A DNA stretch of 64,000 nucleotides from Xanthoparmelia taractica (lineage: Eukaryota; Ascomycota; Lecanoromycetes; Lecanorales; Parmeliaceae), in assembly GCA_033085395.1 (NCBI GenBank), contig JANQBS010000109.1:1-64000 (forward strand), given 5' to 3'. Shown piece by piece: positions 34,948 through 45,300 of the stretch (its first letter is position 1; every line of letters begins with the position of its first letter). The notes beneath the pieces were generated by a model. The model was not told where the DNA came from, did not search any database, and saw only the letters and a program-made list of their open reading frames with translations. Position numbers and translations under genes: made by a program.

Positions 34948-35323
34948 TCACATAGCGAGCACACCCTGTTTCATCCTTGGCACGGTGGAACAATTTTGTC
35001 CTGATACCTTCCAAACACTGCCCTTCAGCGCCCTTGGGTCGTTGACATGCATCTTCACGAAGTCGACGTCGTTATGGGTGGAATCAAGATCATCGAATGC
35101 CTGTGTAAGAAGCTTGGCCTAGAAACCCGCTTTAGACCAACCCTTTCGGGCCAGAATCCGCGGGAGAATCCTCGAGGTCAGAAAAGGAGCCGAGCCATGT
35201 ATGGATTGCTTCTGGGTTAGTAAAGAGCTTGGATATTTGAGGCATTATTCCCGGGTAGGCATAAAGGTAGGTGGCGCGAGCAATGGAGTCACTGTGAAAT
35301 ATAAATACGTATGCATCTCTCAT
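34948..35323 (-). pseudogene. Decayed unknown protein fragment
   Basis: Two protein-like minus-strand segments lie next to each other in different frames. The upstream one (35323 down to 35132) reads ...HSDSIARATYLYAYPG, QISKLFTNPEAIHTWLG and ends at a TAA. The downstream one (35118 down to 34948) reads AKLLTQAFDDLDSTHND, VDFVKMHVNDPRALKG and ends with TGA. An acceptor-like TTTCTAG precedes the second, but no donor leaves an intron longer than about 25 nt. A frameshift is therefore more likely than splicing. The family is not recognised. Confidence 0.35.
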
Positions 35324-36184
35324 GCACCAGGTAAGAGTTCTAGCTCATCGTAGTGAGCCAGCAGAAAATAATTGTTTAACCTTCACTGACTGATTCTAGA
35401 ATCTAGATAGGTATTCAGGATATTGATGCTCTGCCCCGAATTATGGCACCAAATCGGAACAGTAAGATTCGGAAACAATTACGAAGATACCAACGAAGGC
35501 GCTAGCCTCCTGGCTCCTGCAGCTAATATGAAGGAAGGGCATTAACAATGCAATTAATGCTGTTGGTTCGCCTTGGTTCTGAAGAGCCAACAGCGTCAGT
35601 CCTCCCGTGTGGGCTTATCTTCGGAGTGGGCGAAGCCAAAGCAAACGACAGGTAAAGCTAAGCCGGTGAGACACTGTATTTGTTGTGCAATTAAGCGAGC
35701 GAAAAAGTCGCACTGGAAGAAACGCTACTCGTAGGCGAATTCACTTCTGCCTCCTCCCTGCTAAAAGTGCCGTTACTTTTGACCAATAATCGACGTTGCC
35801 AAAAGCAGATGCCACCGCTGTGATTCCGAGAAACGAAGTCTCATAACTAGTGCATATTGTCTTCCGCTTTTTGTTCCGGCAATGCAACTGAGCAACATCT
35901 TGTAGCCTATTGCTGAAGGCGATGGCTAACACGTGACGCTGAGCGCGCGATCGGGACAGCGTCTGTACAGCATGGCACAGTTAAATTGGGGACGGAAAGC
36001 GGTAAGAACTATGCGTGCATACAACAGTACAAGCGAAGTGTCAAATGTGCGTATTCGTACATAGCCGCACCGCACCATTAGGCCAAGCGCAAAATCAACA
36101 TATGGTCATATATGCTCCACCGGAACACCCTCTTGGTGCAATAATGTTCCTTTTTCTTCTTGTTTTTGGGGCGTACTATCCACC
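35324..36184. other. Gene-free stretch
   Basis: No supported gene; it contains the promoter region of the small secreted protein gene. Confidence 0.5.
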
Positions 36185-36736
36185 ATGATCTCGTTTCATT
36201 TACTTTTCTTAGTCCTACCGCTGGTCACATGCAGTGCCATACAGCTGAACCTTTTATCCACTCCCAGCGCCTCATCCATCACGCCAGGTAATACTTCATC
36301 CTTAAGCGCAACTCGCCTTACAACGTACAACGAATGCTACGACCACTCCGAAGGCCACAGTTTCAGAGCCACCAAGTCGGACTGCGAACGTGCCCTTGAC
36401 GGACTCGTTAGCGGAAAGTCGTTACTCGAACTTCACAGTTTCGGTTATTACAAAGCCCGTCGCGTAACAGACGTTCTACCAATACAAGCCGAGCACGGAA
36501 GCTGCGCTATCACCTTGATGACGTTCGACCTCGAGGTGCGAATCACAATGACGTTTGCCGAAATCTATGCAGAATTGCTGGGCCCTGATGGCGTGTTGAA
36601 AAAGTGCCTGGGTCCAGGTGTCCCAGCAGCGGATGCTTTGGGCGGACAAACGGTGCTGGGGCCGCAGAATAAGTTGGCTGCTGATGTGGTGGGGCTGCCT
36701 GTTAAGCCAGCAAGCCAGAAGAGCCGGTCAGCGTGA
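36185..36736 (+). CDS. Small secreted protein, candidate effector, 183 aa
   Basis: This is a single exon. A signal peptide (about 1-18, MISFHLLFLVLPLVTCSA) is followed by a Ser/Thr-rich stretch. A compact domain (about 50-140) has four Cys: NECYDHSEG, SDCERAL, GSCAITL and KKCLGPG. These give two likely disulfides. The C-terminal 35 residues are Ala/Gly/Pro-rich. The size, secretion signal and even Cys number are the usual criteria for a fungal effector or wall-associated protein; that role is inference. I do not recognise the family by name. It is isolated, with about 0.9 kb and 2.6 kb of gene-poor DNA on either side, a common setting for such genes. Confidence 0.75.
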   Translation: MISFHLLFLVLPLVTCSAIQLNLLSTPSASSITPGNTSSLSATRLTTYNECYDHSEGHSFRATKSDCERALDGLVSGKSLLELHSFGYYKARRVTDVLPIQAEHGSCAITLMTFDLEVRITMTFAEIYAELLGPDGVLKKCLGPGVPAADALGGQTVLGPQNKLAADVVGLPVKPASQKSRSA

Positions 36737-36900
36737 AGGTGCAGATATACGCCGAAACGATGCTTCGAATTGCTCGACACTGTGACTGCAATCGTACAGC
36801 TCAGAATAAGGATGAGAGAGACGTGACACAATTCACAGACTGGATGCCATGTTCAAACCAACCACAGAATGAGACAAACTTCAAGGCGAGGCCCTTTAGT

Positions 36901-36930
36901 GCTACATAGACCCAGCTAGATCTATGTAGC
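36901..36930. repeat. 10 bp hairpin
   Basis: GCTACATAGA (36901-36910) pairs exactly with TCTATGTAGC (36921-36930) around a 10 nt loop. It lies about 165 bp downstream of the small secreted protein stop, so it may fall in the 3' UTR. Function is unknown. Confidence 0.5.
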
Positions 36931-38482
36931 GCGGGACTTTCTTCGGCACTTCGCCTTCGATTGCATGGGGTTCTCTGATTTTTGTAATTCGATTTGCCGT
37001 AAAAGTTCTCGTGGAATCAGTCAGGCAGCTTCTTGTACTTAGCCTTCAGGTCTGTATGATAATGGCGCAGTGCATGGGCAGGTACTGAGTCTATGGCACG
37101 AGGCGTACATCCCGCCAACTGACTATACTCACAATCTTTCTTCTCTCAGATAAACGGTCAGCGATCGGTGAATGTTTCCGCAGTACTACTTTATCTAAGT
37201 GGAAGGTCAAGTGTGCATGTCATTACCAAGCCTACTTGGCAAGTGCTGTTTAGAGATTCTCGTACTCGTACATCAGCAAAGCCAACGAACCCAAATCGAA
37301 CGTAATGGTAAATGGTATACAGACGAACCTCTAGCAAGACCTATACGTCTTGTCAGAAGCAGTCGTTAGGTAAGGGTAATAAAACAGAATGATAATGCCT
37401 ACAGTTTAGTTATTTAATGTGTGACCAGGTGTAGTGCGCTATGTAGGGGTACCCTTATGGGAGTTTTGAACCCTTTCGGCTTTGTGACTAACCATCCACT
37501 TCCACTGCATACCGCCATATGCCTGCAGGTACACCGCATTACTCGTCCGTCGCGAAGGATACGATCTGCCCCTCTCTGTTCGTCCTTGCCAGGACAATTC
37601 TCAGCGCCAGTAAAGTCTCGTTTACTGACAGACTCTCCTACATGGTGCATATACATAGTACTTGTCTCGATTGGAGGGCATTGGATTATCGGAGCATCGG
37701 GTAAGTTCCATCCCATCTTTCGGGGTCGTGCAATACTGGAGATGCGGTCTGCAGGACAACCTGCTCTGGACTTGTAGGCTCTGTTTGTCTGTTTGTCTCT
37801 TTGCGCCATATTTCTCCGTGCAGACTATCCCACGTCTCGGCCTACACTGACCTTGGGCACCGGCTCATGTTTCGCTCGATGTGACAAGCGTATCCTCATA
37901 ATCTTTGATACATATCTTCACCTCATTTTGACAGTGAAACCACAGAAGGAACCTGCGCTTCTGCAGCTGGCCGGACCTTTGGATCCTCTATTCGAGCGGA
38001 ACAGTATTTCCGTGCGCCGATGTCTAACACTTTCCCCTGTAATAACAGGAGCAGTCAGAATATGTTGTCCCGTCTATTACTAGTAGCATAGCCACCGCGG
38101 GAATTCCCTTCTATCTTTGCGATAGGATGCTGATAGTAGGGGAGACCTAGACAGAGAATCTAGCAGAACTACCGTAAACTTTCGGCACTGCCACCCGGCA
38201 CTGCTACCAAGCACCTAGGTGCCACCTGCCCCCTTCCATATCCATAGGCGTGTACCCTCTATCGCGTAGCAAGATTCCGCTTTCATGTCCAAAAGCTGAG
38301 CCGCCACCCTGAAACAGCCATACCCGGCTATGTTTTCCCGCAACCTCCCATTCTTAGCTTCCGCATGAGTCCATGTCTTTTCCTCTCATCATTTCGCTGC
38401 CGAACTGTCCTACCCCTGTAGCGTGCCCGCTTTATCCTGACCCCCAGCTGTCCTTGGTGTACTAAGGAGGTAACATGTACTT

Positions 38483-38527
38483 GGTTCGATTCCCAGTGGG
38501 GCTGGTACAATGGCGTAGCGTTTTTAT
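38483..38527 (+). repeat. tRNA-like short repeat, copy 2
   Basis: GGTTCGATTCC, a perfect B-box match, is followed by CAGTGGGGCTGGTACAATGG and CGTAGCG. It aligns without gaps to 29581-29625, and most differences are transitions. This copy has C where copy 1 has T at several sites, as if copy 1 had decayed from a similar sequence. The hairpin that follows copy 1 is absent here. Confidence 0.45.
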
Positions 38528-39325
38528 CCACTTTCTCTACCCCCACGATTCACATGTCAATCGCCCCTTGCCAGCTCCGTCTCTTTCCAGACCGTCGCAG
38601 GGCCAGAATATAGAGCCTCTAGCCTTTCCTGAGGTATTCATGTCACCCTTACCACTTCATCCAGCCTCATCTCCCTACAGTGTGTCTCGCCCCTTCACGG
38701 GTACCAGGCTTTCTTGCCGGCCTGAGCCCACTTCTACCATTGTGCTGTGGGTGGTACCCAGGGGCGAAAGATCCAAAGACCAAAGTGGAAGGGTAGGTGT
38801 TGAGAGAGGAGTGGGGCTGGAGGAGGTTGGAGCGGCCAGCCGGCAAGAAGGGTGATTGAGTGCATGAAGACTGATTCCCGAGGGTAGGTGGCCGTGGCTG
38901 AGGAGGAGGTCGCGTAGGGGCTGGATGACCGATAGCGTCAACTGGTTGAGGCTGTCGAACGATAGATCTGGGTCGCGCAATAGTAAGAAGTATATAATGT
39001 CCCTCGGTCGATCTGAATGTCCTCTTCTGAACCTTAGTGAGAGGACTTGACTGGAGGACACGTCTTCTTAGCCGTCTTGTACTTCAGCACAGCATATGCC
39101 CGAGATCTGCAGCTTTGGAGTGTGCTGCTTTGTGATACAGTAATATTGAATGGATGAAGAAAGGTCGAGATTATATAATGAGGGTTCCAATCGCTTCTCC
39201 TGCTTTGGCAGTAGTTAATCCCGTATCCGTGTGCGGTCGTTGGATAAGGTCAACCCCTAAGCTACGTAAGAGTGATGGGTATCTTAGGTATACCTTCGAA
39301 TCCATCTCTTGTGACGTTCCTACTA

Positions 39326-40186
39326 TCAAGGTAGCTCCTTCATTCTCCCACTGCGGATAGGGAGCGCATATTCTCCTTGACGCCCTTGCCTTGTATCTTT
39401 AGGCATCCCCACACCCAATGCACAAATTACGAGCGCCACTGCCGCCATGCCCATACTGGGGTACAGCGCTGACCGATAGCCTCTGACTGGACCCCTGCCT
39501 ATCCACACGCAGGATTCCCCGCATCGGAAAACCCTTAGACTCAGGTTGCGCATCTTGCCTGGAGGAAGGGTTGTGCCAATAGTTACAACGGCATTGACAA
39601 CAACCATCGCCGTGCTGATACCACTCAAGGCCCTCGCTATATTCGATACGTTGGAATTTTACAGGACGCGTTGATAAAAAAGCAGACGATCCACCATGCA
39701 GCTCCATTGAACAGGATATTCTAGTGGGCATAGATGGAACAAAGCCGGCCTGTCATGACAATGAGGGCGCCTAAGGTCAATCTAAAAGTAGATAACGGTC
39801 AGCCAGCCATCAGTGAATCGAACATGAAGGACTCACGAGTACGAGGCTAGTGTCCACACTGCTTGGCTCAATCCACTCACGCCAATAGATTCTCCGATGA
39901 TCAGTCCATCTTCGATACCAAAAACGACTAAAATCATCTTGGAAATGAGTCAGTGGAGGATGGTTGATAGGATGTGTAGGCAGACCCGTACAAGGCTGGT
40001 CAAGAGTATACCAACTGCGATGGCACGCTTGCGAGCTTGCCCGATAGAGGCGTCTTGGCCGTGCTCTCTGTACTCTGGTGGTAAAGACTTCTGTAGCGCG
40101 TCGATTTTTTCCATCAATTCGGTTACCTGTGAGTCGATGGATGGTGAACGATATTGGCTCGGTAGCTCTGGTGGGGATTCAGACAT
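39326..40186 (-). pseudogene. Decayed multi-pass membrane-protein gene
   Basis: Reading leftward from the ATG at 40186, a soluble N-terminus (MSESPPELPSQYRSPS, then a helix with LMEKIDALQKSLPPEY) leads into hydrophobic segments. The frame hits TGA at 39950-39952, exactly where a Trp codon would fit inside a helix, and stays sensible beyond it. A clean 55 nt intron follows (39782-39836, GTGAGT...TTTTAG, phase correct). The frame then meets TAG at 39721-39723 and shifts once more before hydrophobic blocks GISTAMVVVNAVVTIG and GMAAVALVICALGVGM. TGG-to-TGA and CAG-to-TAG changes are RIP-type. Alternatively, unrecognised introns or sequence errors could hide an intact gene. The family is not recognised. 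Confidence 0.45.
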
Positions 40187-40852
40187 AGTGGAGGTAAACG
40201 AGAAGGCTTCCGCCAGCGTCTCTCGCAAAGGCAGTCAAGAGAGGCTCAGACTTGTAAGATGTAGCTTATTTACATACTGGAAGAACTTGGAAGACATCAG
40301 TAATTATATCAATCCATCAGATACTCGCAATCGCGTGCTCCGAAGATTTCCAGCAGGTATCTCAAGCCATCGGATCCTTGTACTCGCATGCCCCGAACAG
40401 CGCCACCAATCTTTCACCACAGACACCTTGTAGGAGACTATGATAGGTAGCATAAGAGCAGAGTCCAGTAATTTCACAGCTCGTTATGGTTTGAGAGTCT
40501 TTATGGGAAAGTTGCCCGACCGGGCTCGAAGGGGAAACTTTCCTCATTCGGCTGGAGTTCAGAGAATGGCAACCATGTCACGTTGACTCCACATCTCCAT
40601 TCAATCTTGGGCCAAGGACTGTAGTATACCAAAACTGAGGGAATATCATCCATCAGCCCAAGCAAACTATCTGTATGCATCTCTATAGAGGATTCTGATT
40701 CTGATCCACAGTTGTGGTTCTTGGCACTGCGCGTCATCTTACTCTACGATTACAAAGCAACACCAATCATCCACCAGATCCGTGTCCTTCACATCGTCGC
40801 CTCCACATAGTACATCCCCTTCTATCACTCTACGCTCAAAGAGTCTAATTCA
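40187..40852. other. Gene-free stretch
   Basis: This is the spacer containing the promoter region of the zinc-cluster regulator. A 78-codon minus-strand frame (40501-40737, with ATG) reads like protein but matches nothing I know, so it is not called. Confidence 0.45.
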
Positions 40853-43121
40853 ATGCCCGACTGGTGAGCTTAATGCCGTCCCTTTCATGCAACTCGCCGT
40901 CAAAGTGTCACTGAGAAGACAAATCGTTAAAAATTTCCTTACACAGCGCCAGTTGCAGGGTGCGGCATCTGAAATGTAAGCACTGGTGTTCAAGCTTTCT
41001 TTTCCAATTCGACGGCATCCACCTGTGACTCGCTGCATTTCAGCTGACCAGTGGCAGGCGATGGACAACATACATGCTCGCAATGCCTGTCCGCCGGTCG
41101 CGTCTGCGTACGAGGGTACAACGTTAGATTTCGAAATCTGGTTTGCCCCTTCAACGACGTTTCTCCAGTTGAATACAGCAAATACGAATTTTTCTTTGAC
41201 CCGGACCAAGAATGGCACGCCTTGGATATTAAAGGTAGATGCTTCGGCATTGCTTGAGCCGTGCACAAAGGCTGACGTGTGAACAAAAAACGTAGTCGAA
41301 TTCGTCAATGAGAACGAAAACGTGCTCAGTGCCTATGCAGCAGATAACAGTGGTGGCACTTCCTCCTCAGCCCATATGGCATCACCGAGAGGGGACCAGC
41401 AGAGCCCAGGAGAAAGCTTACCATTCGACCAAACGGCATGTTACCCACTGTCCCCAACTCATGAAACTTCCAGCAACATTGATCAGACTGAATCTATGGC
41501 TATCGAAGAGCCTGTAAAGAATGCTGTTCTGCTGGACCCCAGCCTCGCAGCTAGCCTCGATGAGGCAGACGTATCGCAGCAAAGGGCATCAACACAGCTT
41601 GAGCGAAATCGTAGGGAGTTATCACCAGAGTTGAAGTTTCAGACTTTTCAGAAGAGCCCAAGTTTTGATACCTTCAGACCTAGGCCCCGTTCCCATTTTT
41701 CAAGCGATGCAATGTCAGTATGGCCATTGAGAAGCATTGAGGAGTCCCGTCTTCTACAGCACTTCGTTCAAAATCTAGCCGCGTGGGTCCGTTTGTGATC
41801 TGGGCCAGACCCCTTTTCCGTCATGCTAATACTGCGCCCAGTTCGATGTTGGAGACAGCAGGAGACATTTCACAAAAATAGCGCCGAGCATGGGTGCCTC
41901 CAGCCCTTTGCTGATGAACGCCATCCTTGCGGTATCAGCGCTACATTTGAGCCGTGTCTCCGACTTGGATTCTTATGAAGCGGTACGCTATCATGATAGA
42001 TGCCTAGGGCTGATGGTACCAATGCTCGACGATCCTGATCGCATCAAAGATGACAATCTTCTGATGACTACCATCATCCTACATCTCTACGAAGACATAG
42101 ATAGTATGCCATTTCAATGTGCGCGCCCGCTCGAGACTCTGTGCTGATACTTGAGCGCTGCAGTTGGTGATGATTCTGTGCGGCACATCATGGCAACATC
42201 GGCCTTCCTACCTGCTTGCGGCGGTCGCGATTCATCCGAGCTACGCAGAGCCGTTTTTTGGCTGTATCTACGCCAAGAGATCTACTCTGCTTGTAGCCAA
42301 CAACGCACGGTCCGCGCCGATTTAGAGAGTTACACCTTTGACTCTTTGGATACTTCTCTCAGTGTTGATCTATGGCTTCATAGGGCACTATGGACTTGTG
42401 CGCAAACATTACAGTGGGCTTATGGAGACGAACCCACTCCTGCCAGATGGCGAGAGCTTTGTCAACTCCTAGAAGAGTGGCCGAACACACGTCCAAGCAG
42501 CTTCGACCCTCTATATTTCAAGCCGCGTGATCCCAGTCGCAATCTCTGGTTCCCGGAGGTGACTTTTGCCACCGACGAGCACGGTGAGCTTTGGTCAACA
42601 TCCACAAATGTGTCAGCATTAATACTAAAAAGTGGTAAAAGTGGTTGCAGACCACTTTCTCTATCTAGCAAAGCTAATCTTGACAGCACACAACCCGAAC
42701 ATTCCACGGATCGGACCTCAGATGAAATCTGCTGTCGCCGAGATAAATGTGAGCAATCGATGCATCGTCCGAATGACCTTGCAATACTAAAGTAACGTGG
42801 TAGGAGACTGCTCTTTTCTACATGCGCATGCTGTGCGGTATTGCGCTTTGTAACAGCTTCGTACCAGCCAGATTCACTGCCAGTCTTGCCATCATCATGT
42901 GTAAGCATTGGGTGTACCGGTCTGGAGGCTACGCAACGCTTTCCAGTCGAGTCTTCTTCATTGCTAACCTTTGCGCTCTAGGTGGCAGTTGGTGTACTGA
43001 TCGGGCTGAACAGGAGGTGCTGATTGACTTCATGCAAGGTACTGAGCAGTGTAGTGGCTGGCCAAGGAAAGCTGCACAGAAAATACTGATCCAAGATTGG
43101 GGTTGGTCCAAGGATGACTGA
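40853..43121 (+). CDS. Zn2Cys6 transcription factor, 574 aa
   Basis: The model is join(40853..40863,40947..40975,41058..41234,41296..41786,41842..42103,42164..42583,42651..42748,42804..42900,42982..43121). Nine exons join in phase. The first coding exons are 11 and 29 nt, and only this splicing restores the binuclear cluster. The N-terminus then reads CASCRVRHLKC, D, GQHTC, SQC and LSAGRVC, spacing Cx2Cx6Cx5Cx2Cx6C (residues 4-30), the DNA-binding zinc cluster. A linker with a low-complexity Ser/Gln part follows. The C-terminal regulatory domain of the Fungal_trans_2 type comes next (LLQHFVQNLAAWF, NAILAVSALHLSRV, HFLYLAKLILTAHNP, CGIALCNSFVPARFTASLAI), ending in the characteristic QDWGWS-like tail. 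It acts in the nucleus. Targets are unknown, and no adjacent biosynthetic cluster suggests a pathway. Introns of 81-83 nt occur at both ends of the gene. Confidence 0.88.
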
Positions 43122-43557
43122 TCAGTTCTAGAGGCCACGTCTCTTCCTCTACTCAGATCAATATTGTCGTTGGGTTCCGAGATTGCGGCTACGCCGTAGC
43201 TATAGTGGAATTGGCGGCAGTAGTCTGGATCTTCCGCGTCAACCGAATATCTTCTAGGAGATATCGTGAGGCGTATCAAAGTTTGGCGACAATGCTAAAA
43301 ATGTACTCCATGACCCTCTTCCATGAGTCCCAAGACTTGGCTCTCTTGTTTGCAAGATACTAAGCAATAACCGCACACCCTTTGGGCCTATCGCATGTTT
43401 CCCGAAACACGGGCGGAAAACGCGAAAAACAATACCCGCGCAACATTGCCACGAGGGCAACATGTACAAAAGCGTTCGAAGACCCTCCCACATTAACTCG
43501 CCAGCCAAACTTCCAATCCGACGCTCGCAGATTCCAGTATCATAGTACTCATTGAAG
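43122..43557. other. Short gene-free stretch
   Basis: Spacer between the regulator and the secreted protein gene. No feature is recognised. Confidence 0.5.
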
Positions 43558-44413
43558 ATGTCTCCGTTCCAAAATTGTCGCTCATTACTTGCCTTCGCTG
43601 CCTGTCTTACGCCAGCTCTTGTCCTTGCAAGTCCGCTCGCCGACCCGGGAGTCCGTAAAGAGGCGTTGAGCAGGCGAGGTAATCCTTACCATATTCCTTG
43701 CGGCAACGCGCCGAACGTAGTTGCTGGATAGTGAGTCACCAAAAATGCTAAGCATATCCATTGGTTCTTGCCAAGAGACAATACCTGACTTTCGGCCTGC
43801 AAAAAGCCCCGTCACTGCCAACGATATAGTCCCCACGGATCCAGACGCAGTTCCTCCGCCAGCAACCACCGACCCATCAGGCTACTTCCCCTACCTCTGG
43901 TGCGGCGCCGGTGTCTCCACGTACGTCTATATAGACCCTATCGGCAACTACGGCTACAACAAGGGTACCGGCCAGCCCATCTTCGCGACCGGTCTCGACG
44001 GCGCGCGCAATGCTACCAAGAATGCCATGTTGGCTAATTCGGCATCGGACCTTAATGCGCCGACAGGCGACAGCCCCATCGACGGAGCGCAGACGTACCG
44101 AATTCCCGTCAACAATCTCGACCCAGCCGCTGGAATCGCCTCCGTCGAAGTCTTTGCGCAAAGTTCCAACCACCAAAAGCTGACCTGGGGGATTTACCAG
44201 TCTGCGTTGACGATCCTTAAGGATTTCGTCACGAGCTACCCCTTGTACGCTGATGCCATGTATTTTCAAATCGGTGATAGCCATTGGAGTACCGTAGGGA
44301 ACGGGTACGTGGGACTTGTGCTTCAGGGATCGTCAAAATGCTACCTCAAGGGGAGCGAGGCGCAGAACAACGGTGTCCCGTGCGGTATGCCTAAGGACTA
44401 TCCTGACAATTAG
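43558..44413 (+). CDS. Secreted protein of unknown function, 259 aa
   Basis: The model is join(43558..43730,43807..44413) with a 76 nt intron (GTGAGT...AAAAAG). Skipping the nearer AG sites gives the only in-phase join that keeps ...CGNAPNVVAGY linked to PVTANDIVPTDPD. The signal peptide is residues 1-25 (ends LVLAS). A dibasic SRRG near residue 41 could be a Kex2-type processing site. The mature part has Cys at CGNAPN, LWCGAGV, SKCYLKG and VPCGMPK, and conserved-looking aromatic segments (YFPYLWCGAG, LTWGIYQSALTILKDF, HWSTVGNGYVGLVLQG). No enzyme motif is seen. Candidate extracellular effector or wall protein (inference). It is close to the regulator gene but with no evident shared function. 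Confidence 0.75.
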
Positions 44414-44785
44414 GCACTTGTTCGTGCATGTTATTTGTACTATAATTTGGTCAGCCCACTAGAATGTTATATTTGTTATGCAGCTCTCATGCCAAATTTC
44501 CTTGACATCAATTCAGACTTGAGCTTGCTAACGAGAGTACTCCAATGAGCCTGGCCTTGATCGTACACTAATATTGCCATATATCGCATATGCATGACCA
44601 TCCAAAGAGCTCTTCGTCATGAATCTTGCCTAATAATTCAGTGCTCATACCGTGATCAAAATCCCTACCTCTGCTGACCCAGGTCTCGAGCTTTCCCTTC
44701 TCCTGAAAGAACAGCGCAAGTTCACGGCTGGCAAGAATGACTGGATCGCCGCTCCCTATAGTCCTCTTGGCGCGGCAAGCCTAAG

Positions 44786-44824
44786 GTAGAAGGGTTTAGC
44801 CCAGTGGGGGGTGAACCCTTCTAC
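44786..44824. repeat. 11 bp perfect hairpin
   Basis: GTAGAAGGGTT (44786-44796) and AACCCTTCTAC (44814-44824) are exact complements around a 17 nt loop containing a G6 run. It is intergenic and its function is unknown. Confidence 0.55.
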
Positions 44825-45229
44825 TAGCAACTTGTACTGAGAAGTGTCTAGCTGTGAGTGAGATGAGATACAACAGTATGGTCAGGATAGCTCGCTCTTC
44901 GAAAGACCTAGTCTCAATTTTGGTAAATTCTTGCTTTCCAGTACCCTATTAGTTCAGCTTCCTAGATGTAGAAATCAAGGAGAAAGGGTGAGAAACATTG
45001 TCGAGGAAGGCGTTATCCGATTTGACTCCTAAGGAGGAAACTTTCCTCTTACGACAAGTTGCTCGGCTCACCTTCCTTATTGGTTATTCTAAGAGGGTCG
45101 ATAATGCCTTGCCTGAGGTGCCCCCTGCACTTCCCATTCCTCTCAGACTTGCACGAGGGTGGTAAGATTACATTAACTGGCCGAGCATGGTAACTTGCCT
45201 TTGCTAGACCTTTGCAGCAAGCAGTTCAA

Positions 45230-45237
45230 TATAAAAG
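45230..45237 (+). promoter_or_regulatory. TATA-like box
   Basis: TATAAAAG lies 64 bp upstream of the ATG at 45301, followed by pyrimidine-rich sequence before the start (CTGCTCTCTTTCTGTCAATC). This is a typical fungal core promoter arrangement. Confidence 0.45.
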
Positions 45238-45300
45238 TCCTACAGATTCCACCACAGGTAACTCCTCACCCAGACGACTACTGCTCTCTTTCTGTCAATC

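Larger units (their letters stand above)
36737..39325. other. Gene-poor stretch
   Basis: No supported gene in 2.6 kb. It includes a 10 bp hairpin at 36901-36930, the second copy of the tRNA-like repeat at 38483-38527 and a minus-strand open frame at 38675-39061. That frame lacks an ATG and a recognisable family. Confidence 0.5.
44414..45300. other. Gene-free stretch with hairpin and promoter
   Basis: No gene. It holds an 11 bp hairpin at 44786-44824 and a TATA-like TATAAAAG at 45230-45237 upstream of the next gene. Confidence 0.5.

Noticed and set aside
38675..39061. 128-codon minus-strand open frame with a Leu-rich helical look
   Set aside because: It begins after a stop with only a GTG, has no ATG near its N-terminus, no splice partners and no recognised family. 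It is not safe to call.
40501..40737. 78-codon minus-strand frame with ATG upstream of the zinc-cluster regulator
   Set aside because: It reads somewhat like protein, but nothing supports expression or homology, and it lies in the regulator's promoter.
43681..43806. Alternative intron from GTAATCC at 43679 to CCAAG in the secreted 259 aa protein
   Set aside because: It keeps the frame but deletes the HIPCGNAPNVVAG segment, which looks like genuine mature protein. The GTGAGT...AAAAAG intron fits better.
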